Below are positions 1 to 9,458 of a stretch of DNA of 64,000 nucleotides, one piece after another. The number at the start of each line of letters is the position of its first letter. The first letter of the stretch is position 1. A program made the translations under genes and the position numbers. The notes beneath the pieces are model-generated. The model made no database searches. It saw nothing but the letters and a program-made list of their open reading frames with translations, and was not told the DNA's origin. Where the stretch lies: assembly GCF_011043775.1 (NCBI RefSeq), contig NZ_JAAKXY010000003.1, forward strand, positions 620,001-684,000. Reading direction: 5' to 3'. The stretch comes from Natronolimnobius sp. AArcel1 (lineage in GTDB: Archaea > Halobacteriota > Halobacteria > Halobacteriales > Natrialbaceae).

Positions 1-1767
1 AAGTATCCCGATTATGTTGAGCCCAACCCCGACTTTGGCCATCTGCGGGAGCGTAATGTAGCCGCTGCCGAAGACAATTGCGTTCGGCGGCGTTGCGACC
101 GGGAGCATGAACGCGAACGAGGCTGCGGTCGCAGCCGCGATCATCAGTCCGAAGGGGTGGACGCCGATGCCCACTGCAACGCCGGCGAGGATTGGCATCA
201 ACATTGCCGTCGTCGCCGTGTTCGACGTAACTTCGGTCAGGAAGATCGTCATGACGACCACCGACAGAAGGATGAGAACCATGGGGACGCCAGCAAGCGC
301 CTGTAGTTGCTCGCCGATCCACGCTGCGAGACCGGTATCGCCGAAGCCGGAGGCGATGGCGAGCCCGCCACCGAACAAGAGGATGACACCCCACGGGATG
401 TCGACGGCGTTCTCCCAGTCCAGTAAGAACGTGTGATCGCCGTCCTCGGTCGTCGTCGGCAGCGTAAAGAGGATCATCGCGCCGCCGATCGCGACGACAG
501 TGTCGGCGTCTTCGGGGACAGGGACCCCGAAAACTGGATCGAGAACCAGAGCGATCGCGCCAGGAACGATCGCTGGGGAAGAATCGAACTGGCCGATCAG
601 GCTGGCCCCGATCCAGGCGACGGCCATGCCGACAAAGACGACAAGGACCAGTTTCTCTTGCTTGCCCATCACGCCAAGGTCGGAGAGTTGTCGATCGATC
701 GTGTCGGCACCGATCGGTAACTCGTCGAACTGCGGTGACATCGCGATACGCGTGACGTACAGGTACACTGTCGCCAGACCGACGAGTGAGATCGGGACCC
801 CATAGAGCATCCACTGGGCGAAGGAGATTGACTCGCCGAACAACTCGTTGGCCTGGCCCGCAAAGAGGATGTTTGGTGGCGTCCCGATCAGCGTTGCGAC
901 GCCGCCCACGGAGGCACCGTAGGCGATACACAGCATCAGCGCTACGCCGAACGAGAAGTTACCCTGACTGGTGTCGATGTCGAGTCCAGTCTCATCGATC
1001 AGGTCAGCGGTCTGGTAGATGACCGCCAGCGCGATCGGCACCATCATCATCACAGTCGCGCTGTTCGAGACCCACATCGAGAGAAACGCCGTCGCGATCA
1101 TGAACCCGAGAATAAGCCTCGAGGGTTCCGTGCCGACAGCTTTGATGGTTCGCAGGGCGATCCGTCGGTGCAGCCCCCACCGCTGCATCGCCATCGCAAG
1201 GAAGAAACCACCCATAAAGAGAAAGATCAGTGGATCGGCGTACGACGGTGTGGTGTCTTCGGCTGGCAACGCCCCGGTCAGTGGAAACAACGGAATCGGC
1301 AGTAGCGACGTTGCAGGGATCGGAATCGCCTCGGACATCCACCAGACGGCCACCCAGGCGGTGACTGCGGCGACTGCCTGACCTTCCGGCGTGAGTCCCT
1401 CCGGCGTCGGCGAAAGGTAGATCAGTGCGAACAGCAGCGGCCCGAGCACGAAGCCGATTTTCTGTCGAAGTCCGTATGTCCCGCCACCGACGTCGAACGG
1501 ATTTCCATCGTCGCCCCGGTCACCGTTGTTGCCGCCGTCTGGATCCGACCCGTTGCCGTCTCCCGAGTTTCGGCCACCATCCGCGAACGCCTTCTCGGCG
1601 AGTTGTTTTTCCTCGTCGGTCACGCCGTCCATGTCTCGGACGATAGCCGGCCCGTCAAGGCGGAGGTACGCTTTCGTCTGAGCGTTGAGTCGCCACAGAT
1701 AGTTCCAGATCTTTTGAATAAACGTTTGACCTGTTTCCCGGGAGATATCCACCATTATTCCGTTCAT
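1..1767 (-). CDS. DASS/SLC13-family sodium:anion symporter (3' end outside window)
   Basis: Partial gene of 589 codons running off the left edge. It encodes a polytopic membrane transporter of the divalent anion:Na+ symporter family (SLC13; di-/tricarboxylate or sulfate uptake). Both family clamp motifs are readable: SNSAT at about residues 234-238 and VATPPN at about 557-562, the loops that hold Na+ and the substrate carboxylate or sulfate in known members. The first 85 or so residues are hydrophilic, with a Gly/Asp/Asn-rich stretch before the first membrane segment. The ATG at 1767 is the first in frame; one at 1755 is an alternative. It is divergent from the tautomerase gene. The exact substrate cannot be told from sequence. 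Confidence 0.9.
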   Translation of the reverse strand, partial: MNGIMVDISRETGQTFIQKIWNYLWRLNAQTKAYLRLDGPAIVRDMDGVTDEEKQLAEKAFADGGRNSGDGNGSDPDGGNNGDRGDDGNPFDVGGGTYGLRQKIGFVLGPLLFALIYLSPTPEGLTPEGQAVAAVTAWVAVWWMSEAIPIPATSLLPIPLFPLTGALPAEDTTPSYADPLIFLFMGGFFLAMAMQRWGLHRRIALRTIKAVGTEPSRLILGFMIATAFLSMWVSNSATVMMMVPIALAVIYQTADLIDETGLDIDTSQGNFSFGVALMLCIAYGASVGGVATLIGTPPNILFAGQANELFGESISFAQWMLYGVPISLVGLATVYLYVTRIAMSPQFDELPIGADTIDRQLSDLGVMGKQEKLVLVVFVGMAVAWIGASLIGQFDSSPAIVPGAIALVLDPVFGVPVPEDADTVVAIGGAMILFTLPTTTEDGDHTFLLDWENAVDIPWGVILLFGGGLAIASGFGDTGLAAWIGEQLQALAGVPMVLILLSVVVMTIFLTEVTSNTATTAMLMPILAGVAVGIGVHPFGLMIAAATAASFAFMLPVATPPNAIVFGSGYITLPQMAKVGVGLNIIGIL

Positions 1768-1928
1768 TCCTGCCAAAGTGTATAAACAGTACCGATAGTG
1801 GCCTTTCGAAAGGGAACGCTACATATCTATCGAGCCAGCCTCATCGGCGATAAACATTAGATTAGTTTCATGTATGACGGTCGCTCGAGAGCGGATGTGT
1901 TTACACTCATCACGGCCTACCTCGAGGT

Positions 1929-2303
1929 ATGCCACTATTACAGTTCGATACGACGCTATCCCTGTCGGCCGAAGAAAAAGCGTCGCTCGCAGACCGGGTA
2001 ACCGACTCCTACACGACCGAGATGGCGACGACCGCGGGCCATGTCGCAGTGACGATTCGCGAGCGTGAGCCGAGCGACCTCTATCTCGGGCGCGCTGTCG
2101 ACGGGCCACTCGTCTTTCTCGACGCCGAGATTCGACGCGGCCGGTCGGTCGACCGAAAGCGCGCGTTCGCTCTCGAGACGTTCGCGTATCTCGGCGAGAC
2201 GTTCGATGTTCCCGACGAGAACATGAAGGTCGTGTTCACCGACCACCCCGGCGAGTCGATGATGGGTGTCGACCGTGTCGGCGGCGAGTGGGACGAGGAG
2301 TGA
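1929..2303 (+). CDS. tautomerase-superfamily protein (4-oxalocrotonate tautomerase/MIF-like)
   Basis: A 124-residue soluble protein beginning Met-Pro-Leu-Leu. A proline at position 2, exposed after Met removal, is the catalytic base in tautomerases such as 4-oxalocrotonate tautomerase and MIF. The segment with VTIRE and the length of about 125 residues (two beta-alpha-beta units in one chain) fit the longer, MIF- or MSAD-like members. The physiological substrate is unknown. It is transcribed away from the DASS transporter and precedes an MFS gene on the same strand with a 112-bp gap. Confidence 0.75.
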   Translation: MPLLQFDTTLSLSAEEKASLADRVTDSYTTEMATTAGHVAVTIREREPSDLYLGRAVDGPLVFLDAEIRRGRSVDRKRAFALETFAYLGETFDVPDENMKVVFTDHPGESMMGVDRVGGEWDEE

Positions 2304-2415
2304 GCCGACGCCACAGACGGCGGACCAATCCAAACTGAATGAGCCCCTGCGTCCCGGAACGTGTCTCCGCCTTCGGGACTGTAAAGCGCTCGCTCGAGGA
2401 ACCTCGCGGTAGTCG

Positions 2416-3612
2416 ATGGATCAGTCCTACTGGCGGACAGTTTCGCTCGTCACGCTGTGGCAAGTCTCGGCGAGCATCTGTTACTACACGGTGTTTGCGG
2501 CGACGCCGTTTTTCCGCGACGAGTTCGGCCTCTCGCGGTTTTCGGTGGGCTTTGTCGTGACGGCGCTGACGCTTGGCTATGCGGTCTGGCTGTTGCCTAT
2601 CGGCGCGCTGATTGACCGCTTTGGGGAGGGACGCACGCTCATCATTGGCTTGGTTGGACTCTCGGCCGGTGCCGCGATGGTCGCAGGTGCGCCGACCTAT
2701 GCGCTCTTGCTTGCGGCGGCCTTCTTCCTCGGATCGATGTACGCGACGGCGATTCCGGGGACGAACAAGGCGATCTACGACAACATTGCCGCGGGGCGTC
2801 AGAATTTCGCGATGGGGATCAAACAGGTCGGTGTCACCGCCGGCAGCGGCATCAGTTCGTTGCTCGTAACCGGTCTCGCAGGAATCCTCTTCTGGCAAGC
2901 GGGCTTCCTGATCGCTGCCGGTGTCGGCATCGTCGTCGCCGTTATCTTCGCATTCTTCTACAGCGGCTACAGCGACGGTGGAACCGCAGAGTATCCCGAC
3001 TTCGGAACGCTCGCACACAACCGCCCATACCGCGTGCTCGTCGTCGCGGGCTTTTTCCTCGGCGCAGCGCTGTTCACCACGACCGGCTACACCGTTCTCT
3101 ATGTCGAAGAAGAGATCGGTACCTCGGTCGTCTTTGCCGGCGTCGTCCTCGCGCTCGTCCAACTGTTCGGTAGCTTCGGCCGGATCATCACCGGATGGCT
3201 GAGCGACACCCTCCCCGGCGAACCGGACACCCGAATTGGCGCTATTCTGATCGTCCAAGCCGTCGTCGGCGCTGGGATGTTCGTCGTCGTCGCGACGACC
3301 GACAGTCCGTGGAGTGCCGTCGTCGCCTTCTCGGCGCTCGGTTTTTTTGTCCTCGGAAACACCGGCGTCTACTACTCCTACATGGCGACGCTCGTCACCG
3401 CCGACGAGATGGGCGGCGCGACCGCCGCCGGCCAACTCGCGCTCGTCGTTGGTTCAGTCGTCGCCCCGCCTGCCTTTGGCTACCTCGCAGACACCGTCGG
3501 TTACCAGAGCTCGTGGTGGCTACTCGCTGCCGGAACCCTCGTCGCTGCTGCGCTCTTAGTCTACGCGATCCGCCTCGAGCCGCCCGTAGATGAGCCGGCA
3601 ATGCAGGAGTAA
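2416..3612 (+). CDS. MFS transporter
   Basis: A 398-residue major facilitator superfamily permease with about 12 hydrophobic segments. The loop LIDRFGEGR near residues 64-72, between helices 2 and 3, matches the family signature (G-x3-D-R-x-G-R-R type), and WLSDTLPGEP about 190 residues later is the equivalent loop of the second half. It has no signal peptide and is expected in the cytoplasmic membrane. The substrate is not predictable. The reverse strand is also open across most of this gene but has no domain content. Confidence 0.88.
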   Translation: MDQSYWRTVSLVTLWQVSASICYYTVFAATPFFRDEFGLSRFSVGFVVTALTLGYAVWLLPIGALIDRFGEGRTLIIGLVGLSAGAAMVAGAPTYALLLAAAFFLGSMYATAIPGTNKAIYDNIAAGRQNFAMGIKQVGVTAGSGISSLLVTGLAGILFWQAGFLIAAGVGIVVAVIFAFFYSGYSDGGTAEYPDFGTLAHNRPYRVLVVAGFFLGAALFTTTGYTVLYVEEEIGTSVVFAGVVLALVQLFGSFGRIITGWLSDTLPGEPDTRIGAILIVQAVVGAGMFVVVATTDSPWSAVVAFSALGFFVLGNTGVYYSYMATLVTADEMGGATAAGQLALVVGSVVAPPAFGYLADTVGYQSSWWLLAAGTLVAAALLVYAIRLEPPVDEPAMQE

Positions 3613-3682
3613 GGGGCTATGTCAGCCCGTTATCCGCAGAATACAGAGAATTGCTTTATGTGTCGGCACCTAATCGAAGTGT

Positions 3683-4150
3683 ATGTACCGCATCTTACTG
3701 CCGGTCGATAGAAGCGAGTCACGAGCACGCACACAGGCCGACGCAGTCCTCGAGATGCCGGCCGCTTCGGACGACCTCGCCGTCGATGTCGTTCACGTCC
3801 ACGACGAGGTATCGACGTCGAACGCGGAGTGGGCTGCTGGCGGCAGCTTCGCCGAAACCTATGCCGAAGAGATGGCCGAGCACGTCCGCAACGCCGACCG
3901 AATCCCATCGTCGGTCGAAGTCGCAGTTGAGCGCCTCGAGTCGAGCGACCTCGAGTACGCAGTCCACGAACGAAGCGGGGGTCCGGCCGAGGCGATTCTC
4001 GAACTCGCAGACGAACTCGACGCGAACGCGATCGTTCTCGGCGTTGGCAGTCGCTCTCCAGTCGGGAAGGTGTTGTTCGGCAGCGTCGTACAAGCAGTGA
4101 TTCTCGATAGCGACCGGCCGGTAATGACCGTCCCGGTGGACGTCAACTAA
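3683..4150 (+). CDS. UspA-family universal stress protein
   Basis: A 155-residue single-domain Usp protein. It begins MYRILLPVDRSESR, the usual first beta strand and nucleotide-binding Asp. It ends with a G-x2-x-x9-G-S type loop (GVGSRSPVGK...FGSV), the ATP-binding signature of the UspFG-like class. Role: stress-associated nucleotide-binding protein, probably dimeric and cytosolic. It is convergent with the Get3-like gene, only 14 bp away. It is one of four usp genes in the window. Confidence 0.88.
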   Translation: MYRILLPVDRSESRARTQADAVLEMPAASDDLAVDVVHVHDEVSTSNAEWAAGGSFAETYAEEMAEHVRNADRIPSSVEVAVERLESSDLEYAVHERSGGPAEAILELADELDANAIVLGVGSRSPVGKVLFGSVVQAVILDSDRPVMTVPVDVN

Positions 4151-4164
4151 TCCGGTCAGTCGAG

Positions 4165-5403
4165 TTATCGGAGGCAGGCCGCGACGACCGCGAGCATCTC
4201 CTCGCCACGAACTTCGTCGGCAAACAGCGGCACGCGTTGGACGTCCGTTCCGCGGAACAGCTCTTGTGCCTCCGCGAGCGCACTCTGTTGGACATCCCAG
4301 CGCCGTTGACAGAACTCACAGTCGTCTAAGTTCGGCTCGAGGAACTGCTCTGATCCCTGGACGTCGCCAGTCACGTCCGAGAGTGGTTCCATGACGCGGT
4401 TGACGACGAGCGTCCCGACTGGAATACCGAACTCGTCAAGCTGCGCTCGCAGGCGCTTTGACTCGAAGACGCTCATTTCCTCGGGCACCATGACGATCCG
4501 AAAGTCCGTCCGCGCGGGATCACGAAGCGCCGCTCGCAAGCGCTCGATGCGCTCTTGTAGTTCGTCCAAATCCTCGAGGTCGTCCGGCTCCGGCGGTTCC
4601 TGCCCGCCGAACATGCCTTTCATGCCTTCGAACATGCCGCTGATCCGCTTGCGGAATGTGATGATCTTCCCCATCATCGAGTCCATCAGTTCCGGCAACT
4701 CGAGCAGTCGCAGGGTATGACCCGTTGGTGCGGTGTCGACGATGACGCGCTCAAAGCGTGGGTCGTCCATGTACTCGAGAAGGAGTTGCATCGCGGCGGC
4801 TTCGTCCGCGCCGGGCATCGAGCCGCCGAAGATGGCGTCCATCGGGGAGTCGCCGCCGAGCATCTCACCGAGACCGCCGAGGTCGCCCAGTGGCCCCTCA
4901 CTGGCCCCGTCAGGTCCCATTCCGAATCCGCCCGCAGCGTCGGCGTCCGGACCGGCGTCCGGACCATCGCCACCAGCCGACCCACCAAGGAATGCCTGGC
5001 CGCGCTCCATGGCGGCTTCGGGGTCGATCTCGGCTGCGTAGAGGGGGACGTCCTCGCGGATTCGGCCGGGTTCGGCAGGAATCGCCGTTTCGAACGTGTC
5101 GGACAGCGAGTGGGCGGGATCCGTCGAGACGACAAGCGTGCTCGTCCCTGCGCGGGCGCTATCGAGTGCTGTCGCGGCCGCCATCGTCGTCTTGCCGACG
5201 CCGCCTTTTCCGCCGTAGAGGACGTACTCGGGGCCGTCGATCGGTCCGTCGGAGGGCTCGACGTCGATGGTCTCACGGTCGTGATCCGGCTCCGAAACGG
5301 AGTCCGTTGGCGTGACCTCGATTGTGTTATCGCCGCCGTCGCCTGTCGCCCGTCCGTGCTCCTGCTCGTCTTCGTCGACCGGTTCGACATCGAGTCCGCT
5401 CAT
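4165..5403 (-). CDS. Get3/ArsA-family ATPase
   Basis: A 412-residue deviant-Walker P-loop ATPase of the ArsA/Get3 (TRC40) family. After an acidic tail of about 58 residues comes the P-loop GGKGGVGKT at 64-72 with the signature Lys, then STDPAHS (switch region), DTAPTGH (A-loop) and a CEFC motif at 362-365. The CxxC pair is the zinc site at the dimer interface of Get3 proteins. A Gly/Asp/Met-rich insertion around residues 138-200 and a Met-rich segment around 240-265 (FEGMKGMFGG) occupy the region that binds hydrophobic clients in Get3. It has a single ATPase domain, so it resembles Get3 more than the two-domain bacterial arsenite pump ATPase. No arsenic genes are nearby. It lies 60 bp downstream of the aminotransferase on the same strand. 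Confidence 0.88.
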   Translation of the reverse strand: MSGLDVEPVDEDEQEHGRATGDGGDNTIEVTPTDSVSEPDHDRETIDVEPSDGPIDGPEYVLYGGKGGVGKTTMAAATALDSARAGTSTLVVSTDPAHSLSDTFETAIPAEPGRIREDVPLYAAEIDPEAAMERGQAFLGGSAGGDGPDAGPDADAAGGFGMGPDGASEGPLGDLGGLGEMLGGDSPMDAIFGGSMPGADEAAAMQLLLEYMDDPRFERVIVDTAPTGHTLRLLELPELMDSMMGKIITFRKRISGMFEGMKGMFGGQEPPEPDDLEDLDELQERIERLRAALRDPARTDFRIVMVPEEMSVFESKRLRAQLDEFGIPVGTLVVNRVMEPLSDVTGDVQGSEQFLEPNLDDCEFCQRRWDVQQSALAEAQELFRGTDVQRVPLFADEVRGEEMLAVVAACLR

Positions 5404-5463
5404 AGCACGCTCTTTTCCGAGCGGACACGAGTATTCGTCGGTCTCTCGCTGGCTGCTCGTCCG

Positions 5464-6564
5464 TCACCCGAAATACTGCGCCAATCGATCCGCTGCGTCC
5501 TCAACGCGCGGCGTGACGAGCGCAAAGCGCAGCCAGTCCGCCCGCGAGTCGCCGAACGCCTCGCCGGGCATCCCCGCGACGCCCGCCTCGTCGACCAGTT
5601 GAAAGACGTTCTCGAGCGTGCCCGGATAGCCCTCGAACCGCGCCATGACGTAGAACGCGCCGTCTGGGCGGGTGTACTCCGCGCCCGCGTCCTCGAGTGC
5701 GTCAGTAAAGGTGTCGACGCGCTCGCCCAGGAGTTCGCGGTTTGCCTCGTAGTAGGCGGGATCGGTCTCTTGGAGCGCCTGGAAGACGGCGTACTGGGCG
5801 GGTCGGCTCCCGGCGACGTTGACCAGCATGTGTCGGCTCTTTGCGGCCTCGACCAGTTCCGGTGGGAAGACGGCGTAGCCAACGCGAAAGCCGGTGATCG
5901 AGAGTGATTTCGAGAAGGCGTTCGTCACGATGCGATTGTCGGAGTCGATTGCAAGCGCGCTCGCAAACTGTCCCGAGAGGTCGTAGTGGTCGTAGACCTC
6001 GTCACTAACGAGAATCGCGTCGTATGCTTCGGCGATGGCGACGAGTTCCCGCATCGTGTCTTCGGGATACACCGCACCGGTCGGGTTGTTCGGCGTGTTG
6101 ACGACGATTGCGCCTGTCTGCTCGCTCGCGGCCTCGCGAACGGCGTCCGGATCGATCTGACCCGCATCGTCCGTTGCGACGAAACACTGTGTCCCGCCGA
6201 GCATCGTCGTCTTGCCCGGATAGTAGGGATAGACCGGGTCAGTCAGAATAACCTCGTCGCCGCGGTTGCGCTCGAGCGCGCGAGCCATCGCAAGGTAGTT
6301 CGCCTCGCCCGCGCCGTTGGTGACGACGACCTGTTCCACATCGACGCCACGGCGGGCAGCGATTTCCTCGCGTAACTCGCGAAGTCCCTCGCTTGGCGGG
6401 TACTGAAACGCTGCCGACTCGAGGTCGGCGTACTCGTGTAATCCCTCGCGAAGTGCGTCGGGTGGCTCCCAGTCGGGATTTCCGCTGACCATGTCGATCA
6501 CGTCACGCTCTGCCCGTGAGGCGTACTGCATAACCCGAAAGAAAAGTGGCGTCTCGTACTCCAT
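5464..6564 (-). CDS. PLP-dependent class I/II aminotransferase
   Basis: A 366-residue fold-type I aminotransferase. NTPNNPTG at 156-163 is the substrate-carboxylate and PLP-binding turn. NAFSKS places the Schiff-base lysine at about K219, followed by GFRVGY. The subfamily resembles aspartate/aromatic aminotransferases, but the amino acid substrate cannot be fixed. It is slightly shorter than the typical 380-400 residues. It may be cotranscribed with the downstream Get3-like ATPase (60 bp). Confidence 0.9.
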   Translation of the reverse strand: MEYETPLFFRVMQYASRAERDVIDMVSGNPDWEPPDALREGLHEYADLESAAFQYPPSEGLRELREEIAARRGVDVEQVVVTNGAGEANYLAMARALERNRGDEVILTDPVYPYYPGKTTMLGGTQCFVATDDAGQIDPDAVREAASEQTGAIVVNTPNNPTGAVYPEDTMRELVAIAEAYDAILVSDEVYDHYDLSGQFASALAIDSDNRIVTNAFSKSLSITGFRVGYAVFPPELVEAAKSRHMLVNVAGSRPAQYAVFQALQETDPAYYEANRELLGERVDTFTDALEDAGAEYTRPDGAFYVMARFEGYPGTLENVFQLVDEAGVAGMPGEAFGDSRADWLRFALVTPRVEDAADRLAQYFG

Positions 6565-6616
6565 GCGTGGGCTATTGGGGCCCTCGACCGTGGGTTTTTC
6601 TCTTGCGACTCAACGG

Positions 6617-7402
6617 TCAGGAGTCTCCATCGTGCTCGGCGCTGTCAGAACGTGGTGTCTCACTCGAGTCAGCGTTGTCGCCGCCGTCGCCATCGTCGCT
6701 CCCAGCAGTGGGTAACGATTCAGTGCCTGGAGAGGGAACAGGTTCGGTTGGACCGTCGAGCAGGGACAGGGCAATTCGCCCGGTCAACGCGGCGAGTGCG
6801 TTCACCAGGTGGAAACAGACGAGCAGCAAGACAACACCGAGGACAACGGCAAGCCCGAGTTCTGGAACAGTATCGATGGCCCACGTAATCGGCTGGTCGT
6901 TGACCGTCACGAATTCCGTCTCGGTAGGGTAGTGCACTGGCGACTGCACCAGCGACAGGGCCGTCGCGAACAGGAACAGGCCGATAAACGACACGAATCC
7001 CAGGCCGATTTTGAGAAACAAAAATCCGAGTCCGCGCCAGGTCGACCCCGCGACAAGATAGCGCCGAAGACTCGAGACGAACCCATCGCCGTCCCCTCGT
7101 TGGACGTCATTTGGTGCCTCGAGGTCGACAGCGAGCAAGGCGTTCGCGAGCGCGCGCTCGAACGCGGCAAGGAGTCGGCTGCTGAGGATCGTTGCGATGA
7201 CAATCGGAATTCCGACGATGAACAGTATGAGAAACGTGCCAAAGACGAGTCCGAACATGAAGACTGCCGAGTACGCAAACGCCAGCGGAATCGCCAGAAA
7301 CAGGTACACTAGATTTGTGTACGTCTGCTTGGCGGTGACGACGCCGAGTAGCGAACTGCCGCGCCAACGACTGTCTCGAGTCGCGTGTTCTGACGATTCC
7401 AT
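6617..7402 (-). CDS. haloarchaeal multi-pass membrane protein, putative sensor-domain family
   Basis: A 261-residue integral membrane protein with two long hydrophobic blocks, about residues 30-75 and 125-225, each probably a pair of helices. They are separated by a charged segment, and the C-terminus is an acidic, disordered tail of about 40 residues. The architecture and the AxANALL...W...R..L pattern resemble the Pfam 'putative sensor' family common in haloarchaea and actinobacteria. That assignment is from memory of the family and not from a search. It lies just upstream of the aminotransferase and Get3-like genes on the same strand. Confidence 0.6.
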   Translation of the reverse strand: MESSEHATRDSRWRGSSLLGVVTAKQTYTNLVYLFLAIPLAFAYSAVFMFGLVFGTFLILFIVGIPIVIATILSSRLLAAFERALANALLAVDLEAPNDVQRGDGDGFVSSLRRYLVAGSTWRGLGFLFLKIGLGFVSFIGLFLFATALSLVQSPVHYPTETEFVTVNDQPITWAIDTVPELGLAVVLGVVLLLVCFHLVNALAALTGRIALSLLDGPTEPVPSPGTESLPTAGSDDGDGGDNADSSETPRSDSAEHDGDS

Positions 7403-7512
7403 CGTAGGTGACAGTTCACAAGCGCGTATGAAAGCGGTTGGGTTCAGTTCAAGAGCGAGAAACAGCCGGCAAAATCGAGCAGATTGGGTCGCCTCGAGGT
7501 CGTTATCTGCCG

Positions 7513-9024
7513 TCAGTACGTCGCGTCGATGATCGTCTCGTCCAGATCGTCGAACTGCGAGAGATACTCGAGTCGGTCTGAACGAAGGTCGGCGGCGGCG
7601 TCCTCGTAGTCCTCGACGTGGTCGGGGACGTAGAACTCCTCGATGTCGATTCCCGGTACCGTTTCGGGAATCGTCAAGCCGGTCTGGTCGTCATCGCTCC
7701 ACTCGACCGTGCCGCGGGCGAGTTCAGTCAGAATCGTCACCGATTCGGTGACGCCGATATCGGCCGACTTGTCGCCCAGATAGCCCGTGTTGATGATGTA
7801 ACAGTCGACGTCGAGTTCGGCGATCAGGTCGCGGAACAGGTTTCCTTCCTCACCTTCGGAGCCGATGATGAACGGGTTCGTCCCGACGACGCGGATGGAT
7901 TCACCGGCACGCGATGGATCGCCTGCGCTGGTCTCGATGGACTCGCCGAGCATGAACGCGACGGCGGCTTCTTCCTCGTTGAGCTTCGCAACCGGCGGCA
8001 TGAGCGGATTCCGGGTGATAAAGAAGACCTGATCCATCCGCTCTAAGTCGATGTCGTCATCTGCGCTCTCGAGTTCGTCGCGACGGACAACTGCGCGTGA
8101 GTTCGAGGTGTATCGATCCGCATCGAAGTCGACGGTGCCGTCGTCGTCGACAGCGACGTTCTCGAGGACGGCAGATTCGGCGGTTGCAGCGTCGTAGAGT
8201 TCCGGCTGTTCGTCCTCGTCGAGGCCGATCGTTTTGATGAACAGCCCCTCGCCTTCGCTGCCGGCGACGGAGCCATCCGGCAGGAGGCCACAGACGTCAT
8301 CTTGCAGCATGACGGCCTCTTCTTCGCCCTCGAGCCAGCAGCCGTGGGAGGTCAGTGTCGACTTGCCGGTCGCGGACAGGCCCATGAAGACCTGGCCGAC
8401 GGTCTCGAGGTCATCGTCATCGGTTCGGACGCGAACGCGCTTGCTGCCGGCGTGGAGTCCGAGTCCGCCGCGCTGTTTCACGCGGAACATGAACAGGCGC
8501 AGGAACGACTTTTTGGCCTCTCCGAGGTAGTCGCTGCCGAGTGCAGCGGTAAAGCCCTCCTCGGGCAGGACGCGAATTGCGGTTTGGTCGTAGTCGGGGT
8601 CGTGAACAGTTACGAGGTCGGGCTCAGACTCGTCGGTCGGCTCGAAGAGGGTCGCCCACGCGAGTGCGATGCGGGCGTGCTCGACCGGCACAAAGAGACG
8701 GCAGCAAAACGATGCGTCGGGGTGGCGTCCCATCTGGCGGTCGACACAGATCATCTCGCGTTCGGTTGCGCGCTCGACGGCATCGGTAAGCAGCGCGTAG
8801 TCGTCTGCGCCGAACTCGTGATCGACCGCATTCTTCGTCTTATCGGAACTGCGCGAACGAAACTCGCTGACGTAGGACGGTGATCCAAACTCCGTCGTCG
8901 TCTCAGCATGCGCCGCGAGGTCACGAAGGTCCTCGAGCGACGGATTGTAGCGCACGTTCGACGCAGTGTTCGGATCTGGAAGGCCCCGTCTGACCGGCGG
9001 GCGCTTCGTCCCGGTTTCGGACAT
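7513..9024 (-). CDS. pckA: phosphoenolpyruvate carboxykinase (ATP)
   Basis: A 503-residue ATP-dependent PEPCK that converts oxaloacetate plus ATP to PEP, CO2 and ADP, the entry step of gluconeogenesis. The kinase-1a P-loop GLSATGKST is at 215-223, followed by a kinase-2-like acidic segment (LQDDVCGLL) and FFITRNPLMPP about 115 residues later, the equivalent of the conserved FLT/DAFGVLPP block. The protein is strongly acidic, as expected for salt-in adaptation. A TATA-like CTTTATCT (reverse strand, about 9047-9054) is about 25-30 nt before the ATG, so the transcript is probably leaderless. PEP synthase and pyruvate kinase are in the same window. Confidence 0.92.
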   Translation of the reverse strand: MSETGTKRPPVRRGLPDPNTASNVRYNPSLEDLRDLAAHAETTTEFGSPSYVSEFRSRSSDKTKNAVDHEFGADDYALLTDAVERATEREMICVDRQMGRHPDASFCCRLFVPVEHARIALAWATLFEPTDESEPDLVTVHDPDYDQTAIRVLPEEGFTAALGSDYLGEAKKSFLRLFMFRVKQRGGLGLHAGSKRVRVRTDDDDLETVGQVFMGLSATGKSTLTSHGCWLEGEEEAVMLQDDVCGLLPDGSVAGSEGEGLFIKTIGLDEDEQPELYDAATAESAVLENVAVDDDGTVDFDADRYTSNSRAVVRRDELESADDDIDLERMDQVFFITRNPLMPPVAKLNEEEAAVAFMLGESIETSAGDPSRAGESIRVVGTNPFIIGSEGEEGNLFRDLIAELDVDCYIINTGYLGDKSADIGVTESVTILTELARGTVEWSDDDQTGLTIPETVPGIDIEEFYVPDHVEDYEDAAADLRSDRLEYLSQFDDLDETIIDATY

Positions 9025-9458
9025 GTGATAGAAGAGTTACCATCGTCACAGATAAAGATTGAGGTTCCGAATCTCTGCGTGAGAGGCGCTCTCGTGACGT
9101 ATGACACGGACTTACACATTGTACGTAATCGAGTTTATAGAGAACACCAGCCACATTTGAGACAATTACTATGGCTGTAGATAATGCCCTCGTTCCGAGG
9201 CGTATTGGAGTGAGAAAAAGCTATTTTCGCTCAATAGCCACGAAATCGGTAGTTCTGTGCCTGTGGTGGCGTTGGTCGAACGGAAAACCGATGCGCTCGC
9301 TCGAGTAGAGATGATGTCGTCATTGACTGTGGGTTAGAGTATGTTCCGCTATAGAGAACTCTGTTGTGAATTACTGGATGGCTCTTCCACTAAACAAAAT
9401 CATCTTTCTTGACACTGGCTCCCGCCAATTAACAACAAACCAGTGCATACAATCGAGC
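9025..9458. other. 434-bp intergenic region between divergent pckA and cinA-like genes
   Basis: No credible gene is seen. The stretch is more A/T-rich than its neighbours and contains the pckA promoter near its left end. A short imperfect hairpin around 9210-9236 (GAGTGAG...CGCTC) is visible. It could hold regulatory sites or an unrecognised small RNA, but nothing is strong enough to name. Confidence 0.6.

Noticed and set aside
2236-3435. 399-codon open frame on the minus strand
   Set aside because: It lies antisense to the MFS gene, has low-complexity Arg/Asp/Glu-rich translation and no domain; typical shadow in high-G+C DNA.
4165-5403. Arsenite efflux ATPase
   Set aside because: A single ATPase domain, zinc-type CxxC and absence of arsB/arsD/arsR neighbours favour Get3-like targeting over arsenic export.
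4717-5907. 396-codon open frame on the plus strand
   Set aside because: Antisense to the Get3-like and aminotransferase genes; no recognisable motifs.
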